Assembly: GCA_016125075.1 (NCBI GenBank)
Contig: WGMO01000010.1
Location: 235,067 to 299,066, forward strand
Origin: Terrimonas sp.
GTDB lineage: Bacteria > Bacteroidota > Bacteroidia > Chitinophagales > Chitinophagaceae
Direction of reading: 5' to 3'
DNA: 64,000 bases
The position numbers and the translations under genes are program-made. A model generated the notes under the pieces. The model was not told the DNA's origin and did no database searches. It was given only the letters and a program-made list of their open reading frames with translations. Every line of letters starts with the position of its first letter. Positions within the stretch are counted from its first letter, which is position 1. This document shows, piece after piece, positions 18,277 to 28,169 of this stretch.

Positions 18277-19538
18277 TTTTTTTCCCTGTTAAACTCTTTA
18301 AAAATCAGGCGGAGGTTCTGGTCGTAGGTAATATAATTGTAGAGCCAGTTCATAAATACAAACAACCTGTTCTTAACACCCAATATCAGCATCAGATGTA
18401 AACTCATCCAGATCATCCAGGCAAAAAAACCACTGAAATGCAGTTTGGGTTTGGGTATATCCACCACGGCCAGGTTCCTGCCCACGGTAGCCATGGCCCC
18501 CTTATCCTGGTATTCAAATTCAACCGGCAATTGCTTTTGCCCCATGATATTGACCAGGTTCCGGGCAAGCCAGTCCGCCTGTTGTATAGCAGCAGGGGCT
18601 ACCTGTGGATGGCCCTGTGGAAAAGCCGGGGTTTCCATGCAGGCAAGGTCACCAATGACAAAGATATTTTGATGCCCCGCTATTCGGCATTGCCGGTCCA
18701 CCCGGATCCTGTTTCCACGAACAACCAGTTCCTGATCGATCCCGGCAGGAACATTTCCCTTGATGCCCGCGGCCCAAATAACGGTATTGGACGGGATCGT
18801 ATTCCCATTTTTCAGGGTCACCTCCCTCCCATCATAAGCTTCCACCAGGGCTCCTGTCATCAATTGAACCCCGAGTTGTTCAAGGTATTTCATGGATTGC
18901 CGGGAGGAGCGATCACTCATGGCCGCTAAGGTTCTAGGGGAGCCTTCCAGGAGATATATATTCATTTTACCAAAGTCCAGTTCGGGATAGTCCTTGGGTA
19001 ACACATATTTTTTCATTTCTGCAAGTGCACCCGACAATTCCACACCCGTGGGCCCGCCTCCCACGATCACGATATTCATCAGCCTTTGTAATTCCTGATC
19101 ATCACGGACGTGCAGTGCATCCTCGAAATTCTGTAAGATCCGGTGCCTGATCTGCAAAGCCTCTACCGTCGATTTCATTGAAAAAGCATGCTCTGTAATT
19201 TGCCCGTTGCCAAAGAAATTGGTGCCGGCACCCATGGCCAGTACCAATACATCATAGGATATTTCCTCCTGGTCAGTGATCAGTTTATTCGCTTCTGGCC
19301 GGATTGCTTTGATGGATTCAAGCCTTAGCCTGACATTCCTGCTTTTCTGAAATACTTTCCGGAGCGGAAATGAAATATTGCTGGCATCGAGTCCCGCTGT
19401 CGCTACCTGGTAAAATAGTGGTTGAAACTGGTGGTAATTATACCGGTCGATCAACATGACCTCGATGCCCGGTTTGTTTTGGAGTCGCCGGGCCAGCCTC
19501 AGTCCTCCAAATCCCGCACCGGCTATGACTACTTTCAT
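18273..19538 (-). CDS. NDH-2-like NAD(P)/FAD-dependent oxidoreductase
   Basis: A type II NADH:quinone oxidoreductase-like flavoprotein of 421 residues. The FAD motif (VVIAGAGFGGLRLARRL) is at the N-terminus and the NADH motif (IVIVGGGPTGVELSGALAEM) in the middle, followed by GDLACMETPAFPQGHPQVAPAAIQQ. The C-terminus has hydrophobic helices (GFFAWMIWMSLHLMLILG) that would bind it to the inner membrane, as in Ndh. It probably feeds electrons from NADH to menaquinone without pumping protons. ATG 19538 is preferred to 19544. The overlap with DUF2071 marks a two-gene unit. Confidence 0.88.
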   Translation of the reverse strand: MKVVIAGAGFGGLRLARRLQNKPGIEVMLIDRYNYHQFQPLFYQVATAGLDASNISFPLRKVFQKSRNVRLRLESIKAIRPEANKLITDQEEISYDVLVLAMGAGTNFFGNGQITEHAFSMKSTVEALQIRHRILQNFEDALHVRDDQELQRLMNIVIVGGGPTGVELSGALAEMKKYVLPKDYPELDFGKMNIYLLEGSPRTLAAMSDRSSRQSMKYLEQLGVQLMTGALVEAYDGREVTLKNGNTIPSNTVIWAAGIKGNVPAGIDQELVVRGNRIRVDRQCRIAGHQNIFVIGDLACMETPAFPQGHPQVAPAAIQQADWLARNLVNIMGQKQLPVEFEYQDKGAMATVGRNLAVVDIPKPKLHFSGFFAWMIWMSLHLMLILGVKNRLFVFMNWLYNYITYDQNLRLIFKEFNREKK

Positions 19539-19660
19539 ATTCAAACTGTTTTGAACACAAAGTTATACAATTTTCAATATATTTTGAAAATATAGGAAGT
19601 ATTATTTTGCTGACCTGAACTGCGGGTGTATTATTTCCCAGAAAAGGGAAAAAATTGACA

Positions 19661-20902
19661 TTAATACAGCATCCGGACTTTAATAGTGCCCTTTACCTCT
19701 TTTAGCAGTTGTAAAGCCCTGCCCGAAATATTCTTATCGACATCCAGCACCACATAACCGATTTCTTCATTGGTCTTGAGGTACTGGCTTACGATATTGA
19801 TTTTATGTTTGGAAAGCTGGGTATTGATTTCAGACAAAACACCCGGTACATTATTATGAATATGAAGGATCCGGTGGGCACCTTCCTGTGGCGGCAGGGC
19901 CAGGGCCGGCACCGTGTGTGAGCCAAAGGTGATCCCTTTTTCAAGATAATTATAGAGTTTGGCACTCACATCCTCACCGATATTCTGCTGTGCTTCTTCC
20001 GTACTGCCCCCGATATGCGGGGTTAAGATAACATTCGGCAGGTCCTGCATCGGGGATTGGAAACGGTCGCCGTTCTTTTCGGGTTCCCAGGGAAACACAT
20101 CAATGGCGGCACCACTCAGTTGCCCCTCCAGTAATGACTTTCGTAAAGCGTCCAGGTCTACCACCGTACCCCTGGCATAATTGATCAGGATGGAATCTTT
20201 CTTAAAATGTTTGAGCAGGTTCTTATTGATGATATTATGCGTTTGTGCATTTTCAGGAACATGCAATGTTATGACATCCGACCGGCCCACAAGTTCTTTT
20301 AATGTTTTTGCATTGACAGCATTTCCCAACGGGAGTTTTGTTTCAACATCATAAAAAAGGACCTTCATGCCAATCGCTTCTGCTAGAACACTTACCTGGC
20401 TGCCGATATTTCCATACCCGATAATGCCGAGGGTCTTCCCCCTGAGCTCATAACTGCCTTTTGCATCCTTCATCCAAATGCCTTCATGGGCCGCTTTGTT
20501 CTTATCCGGGATCCGCCGGATCAGCATGATGGCCAGGCCAATGACCAACTCCGCCACCGAACGGGTATTGGAATAGGGCGCATTGAACACAACCACGCCG
20601 TTCTTCGTGGCCGCCTGCAGATTGACCTGGTTAACGCCAATACAAAAACAACCAATGGCCTGTAATTTCTGGGCTGCTTCAATAACTTTTTGCGTGACCT
20701 GTGTTTTGGAACGGATACCCAGGATATGTACATCGCGGATCTCCCGGATCAACTCTTCTTCCGTCATGGCCCGTGTGATCTTCTCCACCTGCACGTAGCC
20801 CTGCTGTTTAAAATATTTTACGGCTGTATCACTGATATTTTCTAAAAAAAGAATCCTGATCTTTTCTTTGGGGTAGCTTGTTTTGCCGGTACCTGTACTC
20901 AT
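19661..20902 (-). CDS. serA: D-3-phosphoglycerate dehydrogenase
   Basis: First enzyme of serine biosynthesis, oxidising 3-phosphoglycerate. The NAD motif GKTLGIIGYGNIGSQVSVLAE, the catalytic region LINYARGTVVDLDALRKSL and TPHIGGSTEEAQQNIG with its histidine are all present. A C-terminal ACT domain (HIHNNVPGVLSEINTQLS) indicates serine feedback. The layout and length (413 residues from ATG 20902) match the E. coli-type enzyme. The longer frame to 20953 reads through likely promoter sequence. It is divergent from the serine hydrolase gene. Confidence 0.93.
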   Translation of the reverse strand: MSTGTGKTSYPKEKIRILFLENISDTAVKYFKQQGYVQVEKITRAMTEEELIREIRDVHILGIRSKTQVTQKVIEAAQKLQAIGCFCIGVNQVNLQAATKNGVVVFNAPYSNTRSVAELVIGLAIMLIRRIPDKNKAAHEGIWMKDAKGSYELRGKTLGIIGYGNIGSQVSVLAEAIGMKVLFYDVETKLPLGNAVNAKTLKELVGRSDVITLHVPENAQTHNIINKNLLKHFKKDSILINYARGTVVDLDALRKSLLEGQLSGAAIDVFPWEPEKNGDRFQSPMQDLPNVILTPHIGGSTEEAQQNIGEDVSAKLYNYLEKGITFGSHTVPALALPPQEGAHRILHIHNNVPGVLSEINTQLSKHKINIVSQYLKTNEEIGYVVLDVDKNISGRALQLLKEVKGTIKVRMLY

Positions 20903-20956
20903 AATGATTGCAAAGATGAGGAATTTACGATTGAAAAAGCGTACTACTAACATTCG

Positions 20957-20983
20957 TTGTACCGGATCTTAGCATTATATTTG
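20957..20983 (+). promoter_or_regulatory. Bacteroidota-type promoter of the serine hydrolase gene
   Basis: TTG at 20957-20959, a 16-bp spacer, then TATATTTG at 20976-20983, which matches the TAnnTTTG -7 consensus exactly. It is 30 bp upstream of the TTG start at 21013. Confidence 0.55.
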
Positions 20984-21012
20984 TTAATACCCAATACCTA
21001 ATTAGATATCTT

Positions 21013-22269
21013 TTGAAAGACATACTGACCACCGCAGCTGTTTCCTGTATCATCATTGCAGGTTGTAATGTATCCGGAAGGGATAGGATGAAATTTGATG
21101 CCCCCCAAAAACCGGAAATTGTCAAAGATGATTTCTCCCGGAAGGATTATGACAAATACCACCAGACCATTCAGGCATTCATGCAGGAGAACCTCCTGAG
21201 AAGAAGTTTTAACGGGGCCATCCTGGTAGCCAAAAACAATACAGTGCTTTACGAAAATTACCAGGGGTTTGCCGATCTCCGGACAAAAGACAGTATCACT
21301 GAACATACGGCTTTCCATATTGCCTCCACATCCAAGACCTTTACCGCCATGGCGGTGTTGCAACTGGTTCAGGAAGGCCGGTTAACCCTTACCACAACAT
21401 TGGATCAATTTTTTCCGGGATTCCCCTATGCAGGAGTCACCGTCAAAGACCTGCTCAGCCATCGGAGCGGCCTCCCCAATTATTTATACTTTCTTGAAAA
21501 GACAGGTTGGGATACCCAAAAAAAGATCAGCAACCAGGAGGTACTCCAATCCCTGATCAATGATAAACCCAATAAAGATTTTGAACCCAATACCCGATTC
21601 AGTTATTCCAATACCAATTTTGTACTGCTCGCCCTGATCATTGAAAAGATCACCGGCCAACCCTACCCTTCCTATATGAAAACAAAGATCTTTGAACCGC
21701 TGGGCATGAAAGATACTTATGTTTATACGGAAGCCGAAGCTGACAGATCAACCCCCAGTTTTAAAAACAATGGACGGTACTGGGATCTTGATTTTACGGA
21801 TAACACCTATGGCGACAAAAATATTTACAGTACCCCTTCCGACCTCCTGAAATGGAGCCTGGCGGTCAACGAAGAAAAAATCATACCCCGGCAGCTGCTG
21901 GACATGGCATACACCCCTTACAGCAATGAAAGAAAATCCATCCACAACTATGGATTGGGATGGCGGATGCTGAACCTGCAAAATGGCCGGAAAGTGATCT
22001 ACCACAACGGGCGGTGGCATGGAAGCAACAGTGCCTTTGCCTACCTGCCGGAAGAAAAAGTCACCATTATCATAGTGGGTAATAAATACAACAGCAATAT
22101 CTACAGTACGGCCCGGAAGGCCTATGATATCTTTGGCAATTATCTTCAAACTGATAAAAACGATGATGAAGACGACGACCCCCTGGTCAGCAATTCGCCT
22201 GTTCGCGGAAAAACAGTTGCCAATAGCCAGGTCCCCGGTGCTGCTTTCAACTATACTGCCGGCAAATAA
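21013..22269 (+). CDS. Serine hydrolase, beta-lactamase/penicillin-binding-protein fold, lipoprotein
   Basis: A 418-residue exported enzyme of the AmpC/class C-like serine hydrolase family. The N-terminus is a lipoprotein signal with lipobox IIAGC. The catalytic SxxK is S105-T-S-K108, the YxN motif is YSN in RFSYSNTNF, and a C-terminal HNG replaces KTG, as in many esterase-like members. The tail after about residue 380 is acidic and disordered. This may be a peptidase or esterase acting on cell-wall or other periplasmic substrates. The fold alone does not show beta-lactam resistance. The TTG start is supported by the upstream promoter and by the lack of an in-frame ATG. Confidence 0.85.
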   Translation: MKDILTTAAVSCIIIAGCNVSGRDRMKFDAPQKPEIVKDDFSRKDYDKYHQTIQAFMQENLLRRSFNGAILVAKNNTVLYENYQGFADLRTKDSITEHTAFHIASTSKTFTAMAVLQLVQEGRLTLTTTLDQFFPGFPYAGVTVKDLLSHRSGLPNYLYFLEKTGWDTQKKISNQEVLQSLINDKPNKDFEPNTRFSYSNTNFVLLALIIEKITGQPYPSYMKTKIFEPLGMKDTYVYTEAEADRSTPSFKNNGRYWDLDFTDNTYGDKNIYSTPSDLLKWSLAVNEEKIIPRQLLDMAYTPYSNERKSIHNYGLGWRMLNLQNGRKVIYHNGRWHGSNSAFAYLPEEKVTIIIVGNKYNSNIYSTARKAYDIFGNYLQTDKNDDEDDDPLVSNSPVRGKTVANSQVPGAAFNYTAGK

Positions 22270-22328
22270 GATTTTATTGTCAATGGAAAATCCGGAATTG
22301 TTTCCCAACTTTATAGGAAATAATCCTG

Positions 22329-23855
22329 ATGAAAATTTTCAGTGCACAACAGATCAGGGATTGGGATGAATATACCATCAGGCAGGAGCCTGTTTCTTCC
22401 ATCAACCTGATGGAGCGAGCAGCCCGGGCCTGTGTTGAGTGGTTTGACAACAACGGTTACCTCAGCGCGAGCCGGCATTTTACTATCCTATGCGGCAAGG
22501 GGAATAATGGCGGTGACGGCCTTGCCATGGCCCGGTTATTTTTTCAGAAAGGGATACAGCCTGCGGTATACATTCTTGAATTTGGCCATAAGGGTACAGA
22601 TGATTTTCAATCCAACCTGGAAAAACTGCATCTCCTTACCAATGACATCCATTACATCCAGTCTGCGGAACATTTTCCGGGTCTCTCAAAAAATGATCTT
22701 GTGATCGATGCAGTTTTCGGTACGGGTCTGAACAGACCTGTTGCCGGAATGACAGCTGCTCTTTTTGACAGCATCAACCAAAGCGCTCCTGAAGTGGTGG
22801 CGATCGATATCCCCAGCGGACTGTTTTCAGACCAATCCTCAAAACACAACACGGTAATCCGGGCTACCCACACTTTATGTTTCCAGGCTACCAGGATGGC
22901 ATTCCTGGTAGCTGAAAATGCCGACAAATTCGGTCAGCTGCATATCCTGGACATCGGGCTAAACAAAGACTATTATGAAAGGACTTCCACTGATAAAGAA
23001 ACCATCGGCGAAGACCTGATCCGCACCCTCTACCACCCCAGGAATACCTTTGCACATAAGGGGGATTTTGGTCATGCTGCAATATTGGCCGGCAGCACCG
23101 GCATGATGGGAGCCGCCGTATTGAGTGCAAAGGCCTGCTTACGCAGCGGTGCGGGTAAGCTTACCTGTTATATCCCCAAATCCGGTTATGAGATCATCCA
23201 GATGGCCGTTCCGGAAGCCATGGCCTCGGTCAGCGGTACCCCCGATACCATCAGCGGGTTCCATCCCGTGGCTGAACATGACGCCATCGGGATCGGACCT
23301 GGCATCACCACCCATGAGGCTATCCGGGAAATGATATTAAGGATATTTGAAAACCCAACTGCTCCCCTGGTAATAGATGCAGACGCCCTGACGGTGATGG
23401 CCAGGAACCCTGAACTCCTGCACCCTATACCACGCCAAACTATCCTGACGCCCCATCCCAAAGAATTTGACAACCTCTTTGGCGCTTGTAAAGATGATTT
23501 TGAGCGGATAAACATGGCCATACAAAAAGCGAAAGAACACGAAATCATCATCGTTTTAAAAGGGCACCGCACCCTTGTTGCAATGCCGGATGGCCTGCAA
23601 TTTTTCAATACCACCGGCAATGCAGGAATGGCAACGGCCGGTAGCGGGGATGTTTTGACAGGAATTCTTACGGGTTTGCTGGCACAGGGCTATCCCGCCA
23701 CTTCTGCTGCCCTTTTGGGGGTATACCTGCACGGGCTTGCTGGAGACCTTGCTGCCAAAGAAAAATCAAAGGAAGCAATGATTGCCGGGGATATTATCGA
23801 TTTCCTCGGGTCGGCATTTATTTGCATTTCAGGATATGATTTTCGGGCCGGATAA
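22329..23855 (+). CDS. nnrDE: Bifunctional NAD(P)H-hydrate epimerase / ADP-dependent dehydratase
   Basis: A metabolite repair enzyme that converts damaged NAD(P)H hydrates back to NAD(P)H. Residues 1 to about 215 form the YjeF_N epimerase with GKGNNGGDGLAMARLF and a catalytic Asp region (DLVIDAVFGTGLNRP). Residues about 230-500 are the ribokinase-like dehydratase with ILTPHPKEFDNLFG and the nucleotide site NAGMATAGSGDVLTGILTG. The length of 508 residues is normal for the fused bacterial form. It begins 59 bp after the serine hydrolase gene. Confidence 0.95.
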   Translation: MKIFSAQQIRDWDEYTIRQEPVSSINLMERAARACVEWFDNNGYLSASRHFTILCGKGNNGGDGLAMARLFFQKGIQPAVYILEFGHKGTDDFQSNLEKLHLLTNDIHYIQSAEHFPGLSKNDLVIDAVFGTGLNRPVAGMTAALFDSINQSAPEVVAIDIPSGLFSDQSSKHNTVIRATHTLCFQATRMAFLVAENADKFGQLHILDIGLNKDYYERTSTDKETIGEDLIRTLYHPRNTFAHKGDFGHAAILAGSTGMMGAAVLSAKACLRSGAGKLTCYIPKSGYEIIQMAVPEAMASVSGTPDTISGFHPVAEHDAIGIGPGITTHEAIREMILRIFENPTAPLVIDADALTVMARNPELLHPIPRQTILTPHPKEFDNLFGACKDDFERINMAIQKAKEHEIIIVLKGHRTLVAMPDGLQFFNTTGNAGMATAGSGDVLTGILTGLLAQGYPATSAALLGVYLHGLAGDLAAKEKSKEAMIAGDIIDFLGSAFICISGYDFRAG

Positions 23856-24009
23856 TATCCTGTTGATAAGCAGCAGCAGCCCCATTACCCTTTGCCTGTT
23901 TTTTACGGATCTCCGGGTTAGCCGGATTCCCGGAAACCTGCTCTGGAAAAAGATTTCACGATATTTTTTTTATTATGTATCCCCTATTCCTATTTACGGT
24001 TTCATCCCC

Positions 24010-24017
24010 TATCTTTG
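24010..24017 (+). promoter_or_regulatory. -7 promoter element upstream of hppA
   Basis: TATCTTTG fits TAnnTTTG and ends 41 bp before the ATG at 24059. No TTG is present at the expected -33 distance. Confidence 0.4.
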
Positions 24018-24058
24018 CCGTCCTTATAAAAATTTAACTGTATTAGAATCACTTGTTT

Positions 24059-26290
24059 ATGGACAAATTGATCTACCTCGTTCCCCTGATGGCCGTAATT
24101 GGCCTGGTATACACATTTATTAAGTTTAACTGGGTATCCAGACAGGATGCGGGCACGGACCGTATGAAAGAAATCAGCACTTATATTGCCGAGGGCGCCA
24201 TGGCATTTTTAAAAGCTGAATGGAAGGTCCTGGGTTATTTCGTGGTCATTGTAGCCATCCTGTTGGCGGTCATGGCTGGCGCCAACCCACATTCTCACTG
24301 GTCCATTGCTTTGGCTTTTGTATTAGGTGCCGTTTTAAGTGCGACAGCCGGTTTTATCGGAATGAAAGCCGCCACGAAGGCAAATGTAAGAACTGCACAG
24401 GCGGCCCGTACCAGTTTAAGCAGGGCGCTTAAAGTGTCTTTCACAGGGGGTGCTGTAATGGGTGTTGGGGTGGCCGGTCTTGCCGTATTAGGACTGGGTG
24501 GATTATATATCGTCCTGAAACATTTTTTTGCACCTGATTCCCTGTTAAATTCAGAAGAAATGGTAAGGACGATTGAAGTCCTGACCGGTTTTTCCCTTGG
24601 TGCTGAATCAATTGCTTTGTTTGCCCGGGTTGGCGGTGGTATTTATACCAAGGCTGCCGACGTTGGTGCTGACCTGGTAGGCAAAGTGGAAGCCGGTATT
24701 CCCGAAGACGATCCAAGAAACCCTGCTACCATTGCGGATAACGTTGGAGATAATGTGGGTGATGTGGCAGGGATGGGTGCCGACCTTTTTGGTTCTTATG
24801 TGGCTACCGTTTTGGCCACAATCGTATTGGGTCAACAAACTGAAGTTTTAGGCACAGATATTCTGGGTGGTTTTTCTCCTGTTATTTTACCCATGCTGAT
24901 TGCGGGTGTAGGTATTCTTTTTTCCATCATCGGTACATTATTCGTACGCATCAGCGAAAAGGCAGAAATCAATACCAATACAGTACAAAAAGCGCTCAAT
25001 ATGGGTAACTGGGGTTCCATCATCCTTACTGCCATTGCAGCGGCGGGCCTGGTATCCTGGCTTTTACCCGATGATATGATGTTAAGAGGTGTTGCCTTTA
25101 CGAAGTGGGGTGTACTGGGTGCTATTGGGGTTGGGTTACTGGTGGGTGCCCTTATGAGCATCATCACCGAATATTACACTGCAATGGGCAAGCGTCCCGT
25201 GTTATCGATCATACGCCAATCCTCAACCGGGCATGCCACCAATGTGATTGGCGGACTTGCTATTGGCATGGAATCTACTTTTCTGCCCATATTGGTTTTA
25301 GCAGGCGGTATATGGGGTTCATACGAATGTGCCGGACTTTACGGTGTAGCCATTGCCGCAGCCGGTATGATGGCTACCACGGCCATGCAATTGGCCATCG
25401 ATGCGTTCGGGCCCATTGCCGATAACGCGGGTGGTATCGCAGAAATGAGTGAACTCCCCCCCGATGTCCGGGAAAAAACCGATGTGCTGGATGCAGTGGG
25501 CAATACAACGGCTGCGACAGGAAAGGGATTTGCCATTGCTTCCGCCGCATTGACGGCGCTGGCACTTTTTGCAGCCTTTGTCGGGGTAGCAGGCATCAAC
25601 GGTATCGATATCTATAAAGCCAATGTACTGGCAAGCCTTTTTGTCGGGGCCATGATCCCATTTATTTTTTCTTCACTGGCAATTCGGGCTGTTGGCCAGG
25701 CGGCCATGGCCATGGTGGAGGAAGTTCGCCGGCAGTTCAAAACGATTCCGGGCATTATGGAAGGAACCGGAAAACCTGAATATGATAAATGTGTTGCCAT
25801 TTCCACACAGGCTTCCATCAAAAAAATGATGCTGCCGGGTGCCATTGCCATTATTTCTCCCCTGATCATCGGATTTATGCCTGGACTCGGTGCCGAAGCA
25901 CTGGGTGGTTTCCTGGCAGGTGCAACCGTTAGTGGTGTGCTCATGGGTATGTTCCAAAATAATGCCGGTGGCGCCTGGGATAATGCCAAAAAATCTTTTG
26001 AAAAAGGTGTTGAAATAAATGGGGAGACTTTTTACAAAAAATCTGAACCCCATAAAGCATCTGTAACCGGTGATACAGTGGGTGATCCCTTTAAAGATAC
26101 TTCTGGTCCCTCCATGAATATCCTGATTAAGCTAATGTCGATCGTATCACTGGTGATTGCTCCTACCCTTGCACAGGTACAAACGAATTCGCAGGAACAT
26201 TCAACAGGAAAAAACAACAAAATTGAGCTGAAATCTGAAAATAATACTATAGATTTGAAACCAGAAAATACAGTTTATCAGTATAAATAA
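24059..26290 (+). CDS. hppA: Membrane-bound ion-translocating pyrophosphatase, K+-dependent type
   Basis: An integral membrane pump that couples pyrophosphate hydrolysis to H+ and/or Na+ export. There are about 16 transmembrane segments over ~700 residues. The substrate site is in the long conserved stretch starting [20 protein letters not shown] and continuing [19 protein letters not shown]. The segment [10 protein letters not shown] has Ala where K+-independent enzymes have Lys, so this is the K+-dependent class. Whether the ion is Na+ or H+ cannot be read. The last ~35 residues are a hydrophilic Asn/Glu/Lys-rich tail not usual for the family. The start is ATG 24059 (MDKLIYLVP). Confidence 0.95.
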   Translation: MDKLIYLVPLMAVIGLVYTFIKFNWVSRQDAGTDRMKEISTYIAEGAMAFLKAEWKVLGYFVVIVAILLAVMAGANPHSHWSIALAFVLGAVLSATAGFIGMKAATKANVRTAQAARTSLSRALKVSFTGGAVMGVGVAGLAVLGLGGLYIVLKHFFAPDSLLNSEEMVRTIEVLTGFSLGAESIALFARVGGGIYTKAADVGADLVGKVEAGIPEDDPRNPATIADNVGDNVGDVAGMGADLFGSYVATVLATIVLGQQTEVLGTDILGGFSPVILPMLIAGVGILFSIIGTLFVRISEKAEINTNTVQKALNMGNWGSIILTAIAAAGLVSWLLPDDMMLRGVAFTKWGVLGAIGVGLLVGALMSIITEYYTAMGKRPVLSIIRQSSTGHATNVIGGLAIGMESTFLPILVLAGGIWGSYECAGLYGVAIAAAGMMATTAMQLAIDAFGPIADNAGGIAEMSELPPDVREKTDVLDAVGNTTAATGKGFAIASAALTALALFAAFVGVAGINGIDIYKANVLASLFVGAMIPFIFSSLAIRAVGQAAMAMVEEVRRQFKTIPGIMEGTGKPEYDKCVAISTQASIKKMMLPGAIAIISPLIIGFMPGLGAEALGGFLAGATVSGVLMGMFQNNAGGAWDNAKKSFEKGVEINGETFYKKSEPHKASVTGDTVGDPFKDTSGPSMNILIKLMSIVSLVIAPTLAQVQTNSQEHSTGKNNKIELKSENNTIDLKPENTVYQYK

Positions 26291-26316
26291 TTAAAGGATC
26301 TAATCAGAACCATTAC

Positions 26317-26350
26317 AAAGTCCCGGTGTTTCCACATCGGGGCTTTTTTT
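26317..26350 (+). terminator. Rho-independent terminator of hppA
   Basis: AAAGTCCCG (26317-26325) pairs with CGGGGCTTT (26338-26346) with one G-U pair, and the stem runs into a T tract. It begins 27 bp after the hppA stop. Confidence 0.85.
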
Positions 26351-26410
26351 ATCTTCATAATCGTAAATATACTAAGTATTTTTACTTTTCATATGCGTAT
26401 TTTACGGTGT

Positions 26411-26418
26411 AATTTTGC
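26411..26418 (+). promoter_or_regulatory. -7 promoter element of the secreted protein gene
   Basis: TAATTTTG fits TAnnTTTG and ends 15 bp before the ATG at 26434, implying a very short leader. Confidence 0.4.
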
Positions 26419-26433
26419 TGTAAAGATACCCTA

Positions 26434-27633
26434 ATGAAAAATGTAATTCTACCCTTTTTGGCCTCGGTATTTTTCTTATCTAACAGTGAAAGGGCTGAAT
26501 GCCAGACTCTTTCTGAATTCAACTGGAATTCAAATCCGGTAACACAAGCCGTTGTAGGTCCCAATGCTATTTCTGTCAGCAGCTCGGCGACTTCCACATC
26601 CGGAGGGGTCGGAGGAACAAATGGCTTAAACCCCGGCACGCCCAAAATGGATATTAACCTGGTACTCCCCGGAAGTACATTTGATGTTGCAGGAATTGAT
26701 ATGCAAATTGATTTCAGAAGAGCAGAATCACAGGGAAACTTTTTTTCCAGAGGATCTGGTTTTGCATTTGGAATGACTGGAGGAAATCTATATGTAAAAT
26801 TCCAGATTCAAAACGGTATGGGTGGAACATCAACCATCAACTCCGGCAATATTTACAGCATCCCCAATGACAACAGTTTCAGGACCTATCGATTTATCTA
26901 TAATAACAATACCGGTATCGCTGCCATCAACGTCAATGGTGTATCGGTTTGGACCTATACCGCCAACCAGCCCGGTTTGTCAATGATTTGGTCAAATGCT
27001 AATATGGTCATCGGCGAACTCATGGATGCCACCGGTAACAATGTCGTGGTATTTGACAATATGAAAGTGCAGCAGGTTCCCCCGGCAGCTGCCTTGTTTG
27101 TAAATTTTATTTATACACAGGCCACCCGGAAAAATGGGGTTAATGAAATCAGGTGGAAAGCAATCCATACAGAACCTGGAACCCAATACATCATCCAGGC
27201 CAGCCAGAATGGGATCAGCTTTTCCAATATCGACAGCGTTGCGGCAAAAGGGATAACCGGTTTGCCGAATGAATACCAGTACAACCATTCTATCAATCTT
27301 TACAATAACCTGTATTATCGTATTGTGGCCCTAGAAATCAATGGTAAGGAATTTGTATCACCGGTGATGAAACTGAGCAGTACGGACAAGACATTTTCAC
27401 TGGATGTAAAGAGTCACCTGCAGGGCAGCACCCGGACATTATTTGTACAAAATCCTGAAAGGGGAAACATTCATATCACCATCTATGATACCAATGGAAG
27501 GTTGCTGCGGAGTTTTAATGGTTCCGCTGAAGCCGGTCTCTCCCAATATGTTTGTACAGCGACAGGGTCTTCACCGGTCGTGGTCAGCATCACCCATGAT
27601 CAGTTAGGAACAATTTCTAAACTTGTTCAATAA
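26434..27633 (+). CDS. Secreted protein with probable T9SS type A sorting domain
   Basis: A 399-residue exported protein. The N-terminus is a signal peptide ending near ECQ (residue ~24). Residues ~30-215 look like a jelly-roll or concanavalin-like beta domain (strands such as NSFRTYRFIYNNNTGIAAIN). A fibronectin-like segment follows (IRWKAIHTEPGTQYIIQASQNG). The last ~75 residues match the type A T9SS sorting domain layout (VQNPERGNIHITIYDTNGRLL). The sorting domain directs export through the outer membrane. Ligand or substrate is unknown, and no catalytic motif is visible. Confidence 0.68.
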   Translation: MKNVILPFLASVFFLSNSERAECQTLSEFNWNSNPVTQAVVGPNAISVSSSATSTSGGVGGTNGLNPGTPKMDINLVLPGSTFDVAGIDMQIDFRRAESQGNFFSRGSGFAFGMTGGNLYVKFQIQNGMGGTSTINSGNIYSIPNDNSFRTYRFIYNNNTGIAAINVNGVSVWTYTANQPGLSMIWSNANMVIGELMDATGNNVVVFDNMKVQQVPPAAALFVNFIYTQATRKNGVNEIRWKAIHTEPGTQYIIQASQNGISFSNIDSVAAKGITGLPNEYQYNHSINLYNNLYYRIVALEINGKEFVSPVMKLSSTDKTFSLDVKSHLQGSTRTLFVQNPERGNIHITIYDTNGRLLRSFNGSAEAGLSQYVCTATGSSPVVVSITHDQLGTISKLVQ

Positions 27634-27744
27634 ACCTTTTGCTACCAGCATACAGCAAATATTTTAACGGCGAGCGCCCCTTCCTGTCTGCCGCCCTGTT
27701 AATGAATGTTAAAAAATATTAAATTTCATGAACCCCATTCATTA

Positions 27745-27762
27745 ATACGAATTTAATCGTAT
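27745..27762. promoter_or_regulatory. Candidate BlaI-type operator (dyad) upstream of the blaI-like gene
   Basis: ATACGA (27745-27750) and TCGTAT (27757-27762) form a perfect inverted repeat with a 6-bp spacer. A near-consensus -7 box (TATATTCG, 27760-27767) overlaps its right arm. It lies 22 bp before the ATG of the repressor gene, where an autoregulatory operator would be expected. Confidence 0.45.
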
Positions 27763-27783
27763 ATTCGGGCATAATTTACCATT

Positions 27784-28167
27784 ATGTCAACCGCAAAGCA
27801 TTTAAAACCGACGGAAAGTGAACTTGAAATTCTCCAGGTTTTATGGAATAAAGGCCTGGCAACAGTACGGGAAGTACATGAAGAACTTTCAAAGACAAAG
27901 GATGCAGGTTATACGACTACCCTCAAACTGATGCAGATCATGAATGAAAAAGGTCTGGTAAAAAGAGACAATTCGATGCGGAGTCATGTTTACCAGGCAG
28001 CCGTAAATAAAGAAAAAACGCAAAAGCATTTACTGAATAAAATGATCGATTCATTGTTTGGGGGGTCCCCTACCCAACTGGTAATCCAGGCCCTGGGGAA
28101 TTCAAAAACAAGCACTGAGGAATTGGCAAAGATCCAACAGCTATTGGATAACCTTAAAAAGCAGTAA
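27784..28167 (+). CDS. BlaI/MecI/CopY family transcriptional repressor
   Basis: A 127-residue winged-helix repressor. The DNA-binding half has LKPTESELEILQVLWNKGLATVREV and YTTTLKLMQIMNEKGLVKRD, the family signature. The C-terminal half is the dimerisation and cleavage region. In classical systems a BlaR1/MecR1-type protease cleaves this repressor. Here the M56 protease gene starts 2 bp downstream, giving the same pair. A dyad operator candidate lies upstream. Confidence 0.92.
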   Translation: MSTAKHLKPTESELEILQVLWNKGLATVREVHEELSKTKDAGYTTTLKLMQIMNEKGLVKRDNSMRSHVYQAAVNKEKTQKHLLNKMIDSLFGGSPTQLVIQALGNSKTSTEELAKIQQLLDNLKKQ

Positions 28168-28169
28168 TC

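Noticed and set aside
21013..22269. Serine hydrolase as a beta-lactamase resistance gene
   Set aside because: The SxxK and YxN motifs show only the fold. The third motif is HNG, and many such lipoproteins are esterases or peptidases, so no resistance role is claimed.
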